A stretch of 64,000 nucleotides of DNA from Ecdyonurus torrentis (taxonomy: Eukaryota > Arthropoda > Insecta > Ephemeroptera > Heptageniidae), in NCBI GenBank assembly GCA_949318235.1, contig OX439134.1, positions 30,877,749-30,941,748 of the forward strand, written 5' to 3'. Below are positions 38,263 to 51,833 of this stretch, in pieces. Under the pieces are notes generated by a model. That model saw only the letters and a list, made by a program, of their open reading frames with translations. It searched no databases and had not been told where the DNA came from. The translations under genes were made by a program, and so were the position numbers. The stretch's first letter is position 1, and the number at the start of each line of letters is the position of its first letter.

Positions 38263-38429
38263 GTTAACTCAAAATGCGGAAAAGGAAGTGGTGGAAAAGG
38301 AAACCACGTGACGGTAAAAGTGGGAGGTAGCTCAGGCCTAGCTTGCTGCTGGCACCAACTTTTCTCACACTTTTACCGTCACGTGGTTTCCTTTTCCGGT
38401 TACTTCCTTTTCTGTATTTTGAGTCAACA
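38263..38429. mobile_element. Family N palindromic MITE, copy N2
   Basis: GTTAACTCAAAATGCGGAAA to CTGTATTTTGAGTCAAC. Both arms have CCACGTGACGGTAAAAGTG. Better preserved than N1. It lies about 30 bp past the donor of the cysteine-rich exon. Confidence 0.85.
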
Positions 38430-38457
38430 GTAAACATAAGTAGTCAATCATAAATAC

Positions 38458-38658
38458 CTAAACAAGGAGACTGTGGTCTCTTCCAACCCTTTGTCTTTCC
38501 AATGCATTCAATGACGTAATATTGACAGCTTGCTTTACAAACACAAATTATTTTTGTGTTTTTTAAGTACAGTTCGTTAGCTACTAATGCTGGACATACT
38601 GAGTCCTTGTACGTAGGTGCTGAACATGAATTGTGGCTTCTTGTAGTGTACTGCACAG
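38458..38658 (-). CDS. Cysteine-rich sushi-like exon (phase 1-1)
   Basis: A 201-bp exon (acceptor tattatgtag, donor TTAG/GTATTT) is phase 1 at both ends, so it is compatible with 39930 upstream and 36291 downstream. The translation has seven cysteines and ends in IECIGKTKGWKRPQSPC, which matches the CCP terminus C..xxGWxxxxxPxC. The middle (IICVCKASCQYY) is a variant of the usual C..GY segment with two extra cysteines. It covers residues 22-88 of the joined model. The codons are much more balanced than those of random AT-rich frames. The alternative reading is a non-CCP cysteine-rich module. Domain assignment rests on the C-terminal half only. Confidence 0.6.
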
Positions 38659-38743
38659 CTACATAATAAATGTTAAATAAATTTTGTATTTTTAACACAT
38701 ATAAATAAATGTATTATTAAAACATTAATATGGTATATAAAAA

Positions 38744-39290
38744 CACATGAAAAAAATAAACTACGTTATATTATGCTGCATTTATATCATTGTATCATAA
38801 ATTATGTTAAATTAGAATAAAAGTACTAATTATATCGTACAACATAATATTTATGCTGTATAAAATAGTTAAAGGGAAAGTTCAGGGTTTATAACATGGC
38901 TTCTTCAATGTTAGATAATGAGATGAAGTGTTCATTGACTCACATATGATAACCCAAAGCCCTTCTGTAGCACCACAAACTTGTGCTCATCCTGCGAGGT
39001 ATGAAACCCGCTACAACTTTTTCTATATTAATGCTATAATTATGACGTAAAAGACACTGGAAGAGTTGCATATCTCGCAGGATGATCACGAGTTTGCGAG
39101 TCTACGGAATGGCTTTGGGTCATCATATGTGAGTTTATGAACAGTTCTTCTCATTATCTAACATTGAAGAAGCCATCTTGTAGCCCTGAACTTACTCTTT
39201 AATATGATGTATAGCATAAATTATGTTATATTGCACAAATTGTGCTTCACTGAGCTTGCATGATAATTACGTATTTATTTTTGGCCGTGT
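38744..39290. mobile_element. MITE family F, copy F7 (split by G1)
   Basis: CACATGAAAAAAATAAACTA on the left, ATTTATTTTTGGCCGTG on the right. It occupies intron 1 of the sushi gene. Confidence 0.65.
38873..39198 (+). mobile_element. MITE family G, copy G1
   Basis: AGGGAAAGTTCAGGG to CCCTGAACTTACTCT with TTAA on both sides (38869-38872, 39199-39202), nested in F7. Confidence 0.85.
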
Positions 39291-39614
39291 ACACGCTCAC
39301 ACAAAAATTCTCTCTCTCTCTCTCTCTCTCTTTTCAAAAAAAAAAATTTCAAAATACTAATTTTTTTATTGTAAACTTTTAAATTTTGCATAGAATTAAA
39401 AACTATTTTTTATATCAAACTGAAAAATTCTTTAAATGTTATTATATTATAGAAGATTAATATTACAATGTCCATCCTTTTTAATTAAACTTAAAAAGTA
39501 ATTTTGAATATTTAAATAAATTGTTCAAAAATGAGAAAATGGCCAGTTAAGTGGTTTTCTACTACAGTATTTTTATTATGAAGAATTACATTTATTAAGT
39601 AATGATAATTTCTT

Positions 39615-39645
<31 letters not shown>

Positions 39646-39929
39646 GCACTATAAAAAAATATATTATTTATATAAAAGTTAATGTAATGAATTTTTTAAA
39701 ATCAATTGAACAGAACGATAAGGCTAAATATGTCTTGGTTGGAGTATGTGTCTTGCGGAAATTAATAAAAGAAAATGGATTAGTTCTTCAATTTTCTTTC
39801 CTTAGAAAATAGTTTCAATTTGTTTTTAAAAAGAAATTAAAAACTTTAAAATCTAAAACTTACATGTTAAATATCGATTTAAAAGATTTATCAGTGAAAT
39901 AAAAAAAATATTTTATTTAATATACTAAC

Positions 39930-39993
39930 CAATATATTGTGCCTCGCTGCAGGAAATGCAAAATATTATCTGTATTAAAGTTATCCAGTTCAT
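39930..39993 (-). CDS. First exon: signal peptide (MNWITLIQ...)
   Basis: ATG at 39993 opens 21 codons plus one base: MNWITLIQIIFCISCSEAQYI, then donor ATTG/GTTAGT in phase 1. The segment WITLIQIIFCISC is a good signal-peptide core, with a likely cut after SEA or CSE. Joined to 38658 the split codon reads Ala and the frame stays open through 38458, 36291 and 35028, giving a 245-residue protein with two sushi-like modules. A TATA-like element lies about 65 bp upstream. The exon is short, so the support comes from the combination of signal peptide, donor and phase match. Intron 1 contains a nested F/G MITE pair. Confidence 0.5.
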
Positions 39994-40056
39994 AGTAGCT
40001 CAAACTCTATTATAAATTTATAAACTTTTGTACAATATATTCTTATAAACAGTTTC

Positions 40057-40063
40057 TATATAA
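40057..40063 (-). promoter_or_regulatory. TATA-like box upstream of first sushi-gene exon
   Basis: The minus strand reads TTTATATAG about 65 bp before the ATG at 39993, leaving room for a transcription start near 40030. In DNA this AT-rich such a match is weak evidence on its own. Confidence 0.25.
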
Positions 40064-42001
<1,938 letters not shown>

Positions 42002-42005
42002 GTAT

Positions 42006-42592
42006 ATACAGAGTGTATGCATTCATGATAAAGTCGATGCCATGTTGGAAAACTCAATAGCATGGGTAGCATAGGAAAAAACTTATTTTGCCTGTTCAAA
42101 ACAATTTGCAATATTTTTGAGAGTATTGATGTTGTTACCTGCAGCTTAAATTAGTATCTCAAGTATGTGAGAAAAATAACAATAACAAAAAATAATCAGA
42201 TATTTGGTGTATGCGGATAACGTCATATTTAATGCTCTTGGAGGCAATACTGGAGTAGTGAATAACATTGCTCAGCATAGGACAAACTTTGTTTTAGGAA
42301 AATTTCCTTGGGAAATTGGTTAATTTGTTGTTATTGTTATTTTTCTCACATACTTGAGATACTAATTCAACATATTAACAGCATCAATGCTCTCAAAAAT
42401 ATTACATAGTGTTTTTAAACTCCCCATATGAGTTATTTTCCTATGCCACCCATGTTATTGAGTTATCCATGCATAGACCTTATTCAAAAGCAAATTGACT
42501 AAAATGAAGTTTGTCCTATGCTGAGCAATGTAATTCACTACTTCAGTATGGCTTTCAAGCGCATTAAGTATGACGTCATCTGCACACACCCT
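42006..42592 (-). mobile_element. MITE family D, copy D7 (split by D8)
   Basis: AGAGTGTATGCATTCATGAT to about 42203, resuming about 42485 with AAATTGACTAAAATGAAGTT through TGACGTCATCTGCACACACC. Confidence 0.65.
42204..42484 (+). mobile_element. MITE family D, copy D8, nested in D7
   Basis: GGTGTATGCGGATAACGTCA to CACCCATGTTATTGAGTTAT, in the opposite orientation to D7. The 3' end is incomplete. Confidence 0.65.
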
Positions 42593-42654
42593 TTACCTAT
42601 GTACAGATTCAGTGAGAATTACAAAACGTGCCAAAACGAGAGGAAAAGAGCATG

Positions 42655-42912
42655 TCGACGTTGTTGCGAAAAAAAATGTGTAACTCGTATTTTGTCATGT
42701 TAAGCAAAATGTGTATCTCGTATTTTGTCACTCGAAGCAAAATGTGTAAGTCGTTCCCAAACGTAATGTAGATGGCGCTCGACTTACACATTTTGCTTCG
42801 CGTGACAAAATACGAGATACACATATTTCTTAGCGTGACAAAAAACGACTTACACATTTTGCTTCGCCTGCGACAAAATACGAGTTACATATTTTTTTCG
42901 CAACAACGTCGA
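42655..42912. mobile_element. Family I foldback, copy I3 (best preserved)
   Basis: Termini TCGACGTTGTTGCG / CGCAACAACGTCGA. Each arm contains three tandem units of about 31-33 bp with the core AAGCAAAATGTGTA..TCGT followed by TTTTGTCAC. The arms meet at CCCAAACGTAATGTAGATGG. It is a foldback built from a minisatellite. Confidence 0.8.
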
Positions 42913-42960
42913 TGTATAGAATAAGAATACGAATCTTTATTGACCCAGGCAGTTCATAGT
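42913..42960 (-). mobile_element. Fragment of a LINE-type 3' tail
   Basis: The minus strand reads CTGCCTGGGTCAATAAAGAT followed by TCGTATTCTTATTC, a short-repeat tail of the kind seen at non-LTR retrotransposon 3' ends. Only about 45 bp. Confidence 0.3.
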
Positions 42961-43380
42961 ATATATATATATAGAGAGAGAGAGAGTAAAAAAAACACTC
43001 GTGTATACATTAAAAGGGAAAACACGTGTTAAAATAGGAAAAACTAGAATGACCTAAACTTGAATGGAATTGCCTAACAAGCAGATAGCTTGCACTTCAA
43101 ACTTACGATCCAAAGTAAAAGTCTTTTCAAAATACTCACTGCACAGTGTGTGTATGAGAGAGAGAGACTTTTTAAGTAAACTGCCGTGATTTTATCTTTT
43201 AATGTTGCAAAACGAATATAAAAAAGTATACATCTCCACTTTAGTACTTCAAACAATTGTTATTGCTACATTTTATTATGAATACATTTATACTTTAACA
43301 AAACGCTCACCGCAAAAAAAAAAAAAAAAAAAAAAAAAATCTAGTTTAAAAATAAAAGATTTTTTTCAATTTATTTAATG

Positions 43381-43501
43381 GAGGTTATCGGTTTGTAGAA
43401 ATTCTCCAAAAATTTCTATGGCTTTCAATACGCAAAAGTATGTCTAGTATTACTCATTTAAATATCCCCGGAATTGGTGGAGCAGTTTTCTTAAAAATTG
43501 C

Positions 43502-43544
<43 letters not shown>
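43381..43544 (+). repeat. Retroposon-like family X, copy X2
   Basis: GGAGGTTATCGGTTTGTAGA, TATGTCTAGTATTACTCATT, GAATTGGTGGAGCAGTTTTC, then a 43-base A tail. Confidence 0.6.
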
Positions 43545-43547
<3 letters not shown>

Positions 43548-43583
43548 TGCTACGTCACCGCCGATGTGAAACATTAAACTTGC

Positions 43584-43902
43584 TATAGGGTGTATGTATT
43601 CATGTTAAAGTTGACGTCATGTTGTATTTCTTAATAACATAGGCAGCATAGGAAAATAGCTTATTTTGCCAGTTTAAAAAGACTATATTATAATATTGAG
43701 AGCATTGATGTTGTTAATAGATTAAATTAGTATCTGAGAATGTGAGAAGTATGTGAGAAAAATAATAATAACCAAAAACTTAACATATTTCCCAAAGAAA
43801 ATAGCCAAAAACTAAGTTTGCCCTATGCTGAGCAATGTTGTTTACTACTCCAGTATAGTCTCCAAGCGCATTAAATATGACGTCATCAGCATACACCCTA
43901 TA
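43584..43902 (-). mobile_element. MITE family D, copy D9 (complete)
   Basis: TATAGGGTGTATGTATTCAT to AGCATACACCCTATA. Confidence 0.85.
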
Positions 43903-44067
43903 TCATTTTTTTTTCTTCTTCTCTTATTTTTTTTAACTCTATGAAAACACAGGTTAGATAATCTTTAATTTTATTATTAATAAAGGATTTGCTATTATTT
44001 TAAGTATAAATATTTTCCACGGACAAAAGGATTCATGAAAGGAGGTGAATAATCAGAATATCATTAA

Positions 44068-44402
44068 AGGAATAGACCAGAGAAAAACATAAGCATTTAT
44101 ATCAGAAAACCCTTGATGGGATTTACATAAATAACATTAGTTTGTCTCAAAACCCAACAGTAGCCCCGTAGCAGTGATCAGAAAATTCAATTTATGCAAC
44201 TTGCACAACATTTTCATACTTATTTTTGCATATTTCTGACGTCATAGACATGAATTTTCACGCAAATTGCATACTTTACAATTTTTAAACGCTCTCTCGT
44301 GGGGCTACATTAACATTCTGGTACAAATTGTCAACAATTATGAAAATCCCATTCCGTGTTTATTCATTAAAAAACGCATGTTGTTTTATGTGGTCTATAG
44401 CT
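44068..44402 (+). mobile_element. MITE family A, copy A8 (complete)
   Basis: AGGAATAGACCAGAGAAAAA to GGTCTATAGCT with TTAA on both sides (44064-44067, 44403-44406). Confidence 0.85.
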
Positions 44403-45188
44403 TTAAATTCTTATTTGTTATGTTTCAAATCAAATAAATACGAGAAAACTACAATGTATAAAATTAATACTTTCATCTTTCATGCATATAAATCAAACTT
44501 CAATAACATAAAAAAGTCAATATTTTCAATAACAAAAAAATAAAAATAAAAAAAATAAAAAAATCCTTTCCAAAAAATAAATTACTAACATTAGTTCTCA
44601 ATACATAAGAACAAATCAGTAAATAAAAACTTCAATTTTATTTAAAAAAAACAAACATATTTTAGCATCACAAATTGATATCAAATGTGTTTTTCCACTT
44701 TATGTATATTTATGTCGGCGGGTAAAGATATTAATATCCGGCATGTGAAAATTGCTTTATTGATTTGTAAATAAAGTAAAGAATGTAGCTGCACAAATTG
44801 CATATTACAGCTGGAGAGGAGCGAGCTATCAATCAAACACGTCAATTCTGACACTTGTGGCAATGCTACTAATTTGTTGTCGAACTTGACGGGAAACTAA
44901 ATGTCGAAGAAAATAGAGAGCAAAACTAATTTAGTGTAAATAATTATCTTTATTTACTTCATTTATTTCAATCATACATCAAAATAGAAATCTATTTATT
45001 TGATGGATTTGCGGAGTTTATTTTTAATTTTTCAATTTTTTTTTGATTGTTGTTGTTTCTTGTTAACCAAAAACTGGCAATTTTACTTGCGCAATGAAAA
45101 GTGTGTTGTTTACGTTTACTTATAATTTTCCATTGATAAAATAAATTACGTATAATCTAATCTTGTATCTTCTATAATCCTATATTGG

Positions 45189-45193
<5 letters not shown>
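44403..45193. other. AT-rich DNA with a weak candidate exon
   Basis: After the acceptor-like ATTGCATATTACAG (44812) a plus frame LERSELSIKHVNSDTCGNAT runs to a stop at 44900. Its composition is protein-like but it has no partner. Confidence 0.25.
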
Positions 45194-45219
<26 letters not shown>

Positions 45220-45660
45220 GCAATTTTTAAGAATAATACTACACCGATGTCGGAGAAATTAAAATGAGAAATACTAGACATACTTAAAGCCATAAACCAC
45301 ATTAAACAGAATGTGCTTTTTAATGAATAAACACGAAATGGGATCTTCAAAACTGTTGACAATTTTACCAGAATGTTAATTTAGCCCCACGAGAGAACGT
45401 GAAAAAACTGTAAAGTATGCAATTTAAGTGAAAATTCATGTTTATGACGTCAGAACCATTCAAAAATTAGTATAAAAATGTTGTGCGGTTTGCATAAATC
45501 GAACAATTTTGATCACTGTTACGGGGCTACAGTTGGGTTTTGAGACAAACTAAAGTTATTTATGTAAGTCCCATCAAGTGTTTTGTGATATAAATGCCTA
45601 TGTTTTACTCTGGTCTATTCCTTTAAATGCGTTCTAAGCCAATAATGTTTTAATTTAAAA
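45194..45660 (-). repeat. Retroposon-like family X, copy X3 (split by A7)
   Basis: On the minus strand, ATGTCTAGTATTTCTCATTT, TAAAAATTGC and a 26-base A tail at 45194-45219. The part upstream of A7 resumes at 45623 with homology to TTTCAATACGCA of X2. Confidence 0.55.
45288..45622 (-). mobile_element. MITE family A, copy A7 (complete)
   Basis: 335 bp, TTAA on both sides (45284-45287, 45623-45626), inserted in X3. The X2 copy gives the uninterrupted sequence. Confidence 0.85.
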
Positions 45661-46198
45661 AATTGCATCGCCGGAAACAAGCATTTCAGAACTGGAGGTA
45701 AATTTGTGACATTATTCTTACGAGAATTACACGCACTACAAATGTGAGTATATTATGTTATTATGACACTCGTGTTTTCTCTATTGTCTGTGTTAGTAAC
45801 CAACCACTTACCCTAACTAACAGGAAATACATAATATAGGGGTTGATATTTAATTTAGCAAAAGTGACATACACACGGGTCATAGGTTATAATGGACATG
45901 CATAAATATCCTTTCTCTCTCGCCTCATGTTTTTACATGACTGACTCTCTCTCTCTCTCTCTCTCTGCTTTACTTTCCCCTCAAATTGTCAAATTATAGC
46001 GTCAGCAATCTCCTTACATAATGCTTTGTCATCTATGTTACAAATTACGTAATTAAAATATACGTTGATTGAGGTAAAAACTAATAATAATAATTTATAG
46101 ATATGTAGCTCCAATGTGATTTAAATATCATCACGTTAGGTAAGTGGAATCGGCAAAAAAAAAAAATCCAAACATTTTCTATTATAAAGGACATTTTA

Positions 46199-46337
46199 AG
46201 AGTAGGTTATCGATTAAAAAATTTCTTAAAAGATGTCTACGGCCTGAAAAACGTAAAAAACAATTCTAGTATTTCTCATTTAAATTTCTCCGAAATTGGT
46301 GGAACAGTTTTCTCAAAGATTGCCAAAAAAACATGAT
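46199..46337 (+). repeat. Retroposon-like family X, copy X4
   Basis: AGAGTAGGTTATCGATTAAA, CTAGTATTTCTCATTTAAAT, GAAATTGGTGGAACAGTTTT, ending in a short A tail. Confidence 0.55.
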
Positions 46338-46492
46338 TTTTATGTGAGCGTAATGTTAAATTAGGGGACCCTTAGTTTTCCACACGCGCTAAAACGATAA
46401 GTTGCACCTTCGATACAAAGTTATTTCCTACCAATACCAATTGATGACTTTATATAACCCCGTATGTTGAAAAACTAGCTGTAACTATGGTT

Positions 46493-46985
46493 AAGTATTG
46501 TTCACATGGAGTAAAAACTTAACGTCCGTAGACGTCCGTCGACGGGTATTGACGGAAACTGACGGTTACGTGAATTTGTTTGTTTCACATGAGAAAAAAA
46601 ATCGCATTACTGCGCATGCGCGGGGAAACTGACGGATACCGACGGATCGAGCTGCGCTAATATAAACATATCGCCCCTTTCACATGTATTATTGTTGACG
46701 GATACTGACGGATGGAGCTGCGCTTATGTAAACAAATGCAACCGTTCACATGCACCCGTCGCTACCCGTCAGTACCTGTCATTTTGACGGATAGCGACGG
46801 TTAGAAAAGCCGGGTGTTGCCAACTTTGCCCGTCAGTATCCGTCGGTATCCGTCAGTTTTAAAACCATGTGAAAGGGTTCGTTTTTTTACATTATAAACA
46901 AGTTGCAACAATAATTTTTCAACTTTGTTTACCTGTTGACGTCCGTCAACGGACGTAGAATTTTTGCTCCATGTGAATGATACTT
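46493..46985. mobile_element. Family S palindromic element rich in GACGGA words
   Basis: Termini AAGTATTGTTCACATGGAG / CTCCATGTGAATGATACTT. The 490-bp body is CpG-rich against the AT background. It repeats TGACGGATAC(C/T)GACGG in the left half and the complement (CCGTCAGTATCCGTC) in the right, plus GCGCATGCGCG near 46612. No coding frame. Confidence 0.8.
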
Positions 46986-48119
<1,134 letters not shown>

Positions 48120-48499
48120 CAATTTCTATAAATAGCATCAAGAATTTATTTAAATTATTCATTCTATTACGAATCTCTCCCGTCAATAATAAATTTTTCT
48201 TCAATACAAAATCTTTAATCTTATTTCCCATGCTAAAAATAAGACAAAAAAACACAAAAACAATTTCTGTTACTTTCTTATTTCGATAATATACTGTCTC
48301 AATAATGAGATTTCTCGATGAAGCGTAAGTTAATCAATAACAAGAGATGCGAAAAGAGTAGAGAGATCTTTAATTTTATATGTTTTAGAATTGTGGGACC
48401 ATGTTTAGAATACTTTTTTTTTAAAATAAGAATAAAAACATTTAATTTAAAAAAAAAAAAAAAGTTTTGATGCTGAATTCAACAATTCCCTAAATTTTA

Positions 48500-48660
48500 G
48501 AGTACAATGTTGCTATTTTGTACATTTAAGTATGCTGAAAATTGAAAACAACTGAAATTAGCTATTATTAATAATTAGCTAAGGTGCATTATTTTAGCTG
48601 CTCATAATAAAGTTAGGATTTGTAAATGAAGTACTGCACACTTTTTTTTTTTTTTTTTTT
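48500..48660. mobile_element. MITE family J, copy J3 (partial)
   Basis: GCTATTATTAATAATTAGCT, TGCATTATTTTAGCTGCTCA and AAATGAAGTACTGCACACTT. The left terminus is not recognisable. Confidence 0.5.
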
Positions 48661-48728
48661 GAGTGAAGTATTTCAAAAATATGTATTGTAATATTGAATT
48701 GAAAATTATGAGCCATATATCACACAGA

Positions 48729-48730
<2 letters not shown>

Positions 48731-48808
<78 letters not shown>

Positions 48809-48855
48809 CAGAGACAGAGACAGAGACAGAGACAGAGACAGAGACAGAGACAGGG
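48731..48855. repeat. Compound (GA)n(GAGACA)n array
   Basis: About 58 bp of GA, then about 11 GACAGA hexamers. Same two motifs as 27335-27635, in opposite order. Confidence 0.95.
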
Positions 48856-49261
48856 ACTGTACATAATGCTATTTTTGTACTTGAAAGCACGGGCATGACA
48901 CTTTATTTTCATTACTGTGAGATATATTATGTTACATGCAATGACTTATATACGTAGCAATAAGAAGAACCATAAACTAGATAAAAAGTGAACAATTGTT
49001 GTTTCAGGTTTTATTGTCTTGCAAGTAATTTATGTTCGTGTACAACATGTGTAAGAGCTGATAACACAACACTAAACCTATAGATAAGTCCAATAAACTC
49101 TTGGTATAGGACATTTTATGAATATGACATTTTATCAGCAAAACAAAGTGAAAATAAGGCCTAGTTTACACTGTGCAATATTTTTATGTTGGCATAAATT
49201 TATACAGCGTTAGGGTTTGAATTGCGCATGTGTTTCATTACACGTTATAATTTTAATTCAT

Positions 49262-49361
49262 ATAAAATAAATACGTAATAATTATTCTTCCCATATTGCA
49301 GCAATATTTATTTATAACAGCATAATTTCCTCTATGTTGGATAATAATTTTGCTGTATAGC
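49262..49361 (+). mobile_element. Family F fragment next to the TTGGG array
   Basis: AATAAATACGTAATAATTAT and CAATATTTATTTATAACAGC match F. The remainder is missing. Confidence 0.4.
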
Positions 49362-49374
49362 AGTTAGCCTGCGG

Positions 49375-49764
49375 TTGGGTTGGGTTGGGTTGGGTTGGGT
49401 TGGGTTGGGTTGGGTTGGGTTGGGTTGGGTTGGGTTGGGTTGGGTTGGGTTGGGTTGGGTTGGGTTGGGTTGGGTTGGGTTGGGTTGGGTTGGGTTGGGT
49501 TGGGTTGGGTTGGGTTGGGTTGGGTTGGGTTGGGTTGGGTTGGGTTGGGTTGGGTTGGGTTGGGTTGGGTTGGGTTGGGTTGGGTTGGGTTGGGTTGGGT
49601 TGGGTTGGGTTGGGTTGGGTTGGGTTGGGTTGGGTTGGGTTGGGTTGGGTTGGGTTGGGTTGGGTTGGGTTGGGTTGGGTTGGGTTGGGTTGGGTTGGGT
49701 TGGGTTGGGTTGGGTTGGGTTGGGTTGGGTTGGGTTGGGTTGGGTTGGGTTGGGTTGGGTTGGG
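49375..49764 (+). repeat. (TTGGG)78 array
   Basis: 390 bp, 78 pentamers without a visible error, ending TTAGTATTC. G-rich on the plus strand with GGG every five bases. Gly/Val/Trp and Asn/Pro/Thr frames are repeat translations. Confidence 0.98.
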
Positions 49765-50525
49765 TTAGTATTCTTATAACAACAACAACAACAACAAACC
49801 AACAAACTCATAGAATGAATGTTCCATAATATTATCTACCATCTTATTACTCAATTTCTATCATATTTTAGCAAAAACGTTCAAATTGTGCACTACATTT
49901 ATTATAACGTACAGTATATTATGATGATAAAAGTAACTATTTTTGCTATACCTAATGATATAAATGCTAAGCCTTTCACATCTTGGTTCATAAAAAAATT
50001 GTTTCAATTAAAATCTCATCTAGCTTAGATGAGAGCTAATATAATTAAGAAAATAATTATAGAGAACAATTTATATTTCATGTTATAAATGTTAAATTTA
50101 ATTATAGTCTAATTATATACAATGAGATTGTATTACGTGTACTAGTTTTTATTATAATTATTTTTTTTTCTATTAATAAATACGAACTACAACTTCATTC
50201 TATTTTACATTGTTTATCATTTATGTACAAATAAATTTAAAAATTATGTAAAATTTGTTATTTCATTTTTGTTTCAATATTTTAGCTTAATGGAATCCTA
50301 ATCTCGAAACATTAAATAAAAAACGTAAATTTGATGAGATGGGAGCATCATTCATACACATATTATGTCCCTCGAGCCTTCTGTAGCCTCACAAACTGGG
50401 GTTAAGAAACTGTTAAGTAGGCAATGTTAGGAATTCATGATGTTTTGAAATCCAGGTCTACAATAGAAATTTGAACTCAGGTTGTTTACTGTACAAGTTT
50501 TCTCCCTAGTTTCATATTTAAGTAA

Positions 50526-50527
<2 letters not shown>

Positions 50528-50600
<73 letters not shown>

Positions 50601-50860
50601 GAAAGAATGAATGAATGAATCAATGAATCAATGAATGTATCAATGAATGAATGAATCAATCAATCAATGAATAAATCAATCAATGAATCAATGAATCAAT
50701 CAATGAATCAATCAATGAATCAATCAATGAATGAATGAATCAATCAATCAATGAATGAATCAATGAATCAATCAATGAATCAATCAATGAATCAATCAAT
50801 GAATCAATCAATGAATCAATCAATGAATCAATCAATCAATCAATGATCAATGAATGAATG
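50528..50860. repeat. (AATC)n/(AATG)n mosaic array
   Basis: About 330 bp of tetramers. A pure AATC block at 50528-50599 is followed by mixed AATC/AATG units with a recurring CAATCAATGAAT order. Confidence 0.95.
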
Positions 50861-51833
50861 AATCAATGAAAAAATAAAAGTTAGAGAAACCCTGGGACAT
50901 CATTAACACCTACTTTCATTGACAGACCGCTCTATATTTTTTTAACTTTATAAACCTTTCTTATATGAACAATACTACGTAGAAAATCTACCAAACAGAG
51001 AATACGTTTGAAAGTAGTTGTCAAGTAAAACATAGACAAAAAAACAATGAATTATTCTTAGATTGTTTTTATTTTCAATAGTTCACAAAAACTATCAAAA
51101 AATGCCAAGATGATATGTAAAAAAAAAATTATGGTTCAATTGTCATTAAAGTATAAAAATATACGTAAAAACATAAAAAAATATAAATGTAAGCATAAGT
51201 ATAATTACTAAAGATAAACAAAATTAGAAGCACTATACTAATGATATCACTAATGTATTTTAAAAAAAGCAGCAAAAATTACATAATTTTGTTGTTACAT
51301 ACACACTAACGATAAGATAAAAACTTACAAGGTTTTATGTCTTTTCTACTAACGTACAAAAGAAAACAGAATAAATTTTCAAAGTGTAACAAAAAAAATT
51401 ATACGTATATAAAGAAAAAGAAAAGCTCATTTTAATATTATTATAATATTAAAATAGAAATATGAAAAGCTATATCTAAATTACATTTAAAGCTGATATT
51501 GTGTAAAAAAAAAAATGTACTCTACGTACAATGTTGTAAAAACGAGTTTTTTTATGACTTGTTTCAAAAATTCAAAACCTCATTTAGATTTTTATATTAT
51601 TATAATAATGTTACTATACACTTGTAAAAATATTGACTGCTTTTACATACACTTAAAAAAAATGTTACTTTGTGAGCTTTTTATAACTTTTTTTTTTATT
51701 TTTTAGATATATCAACGGATCAGTTTGTAATACTGAAAGTGATCTACTGTTGTGATTTCATTATGATGGGCAGAAAAGTCTGCTTCCCGCTTCTGTTTTT
51801 TTTTTTTTTTTTTTTTTTTAAAGTTCTATTTAA
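50861..51833. other. AT-rich intergenic DNA
   Basis: TTTTATTTTTTAG at 51703-51715 precedes 80 bp of protein-like sequence before a T-tract. Otherwise nothing. Confidence 0.3.

Noticed and set aside
38113..38433. 106-codon plus-strand frame
   Set aside because: It runs through two MITEs (O and N2), which fully explain the sequence.
49375..49764. Telomere end
   Set aside because: The repeat is TTGGG, not TTAGGG, is flanked by ordinary sequence on both sides and is only 390 bp.
49332..49829. Long frames of 127-159 codons across the TTGGG array (GLGWV or NPTQP repeats)
   Set aside because: They are open in several frames only because a 5-bp repeat has no stop. There is no start context, domain or splice support.
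50528..50860. CRISPR-like array of regular repeats
   Set aside because: The repeats are tetranucleotides with no unique spacers, in an animal-type genome.
51716..51798. Exon after TTTTATTTTTTAG (ISTDQFVILKVIYCCDF)
   Set aside because: It runs straight into a T-tract with no donor. Chance is the simpler explanation.
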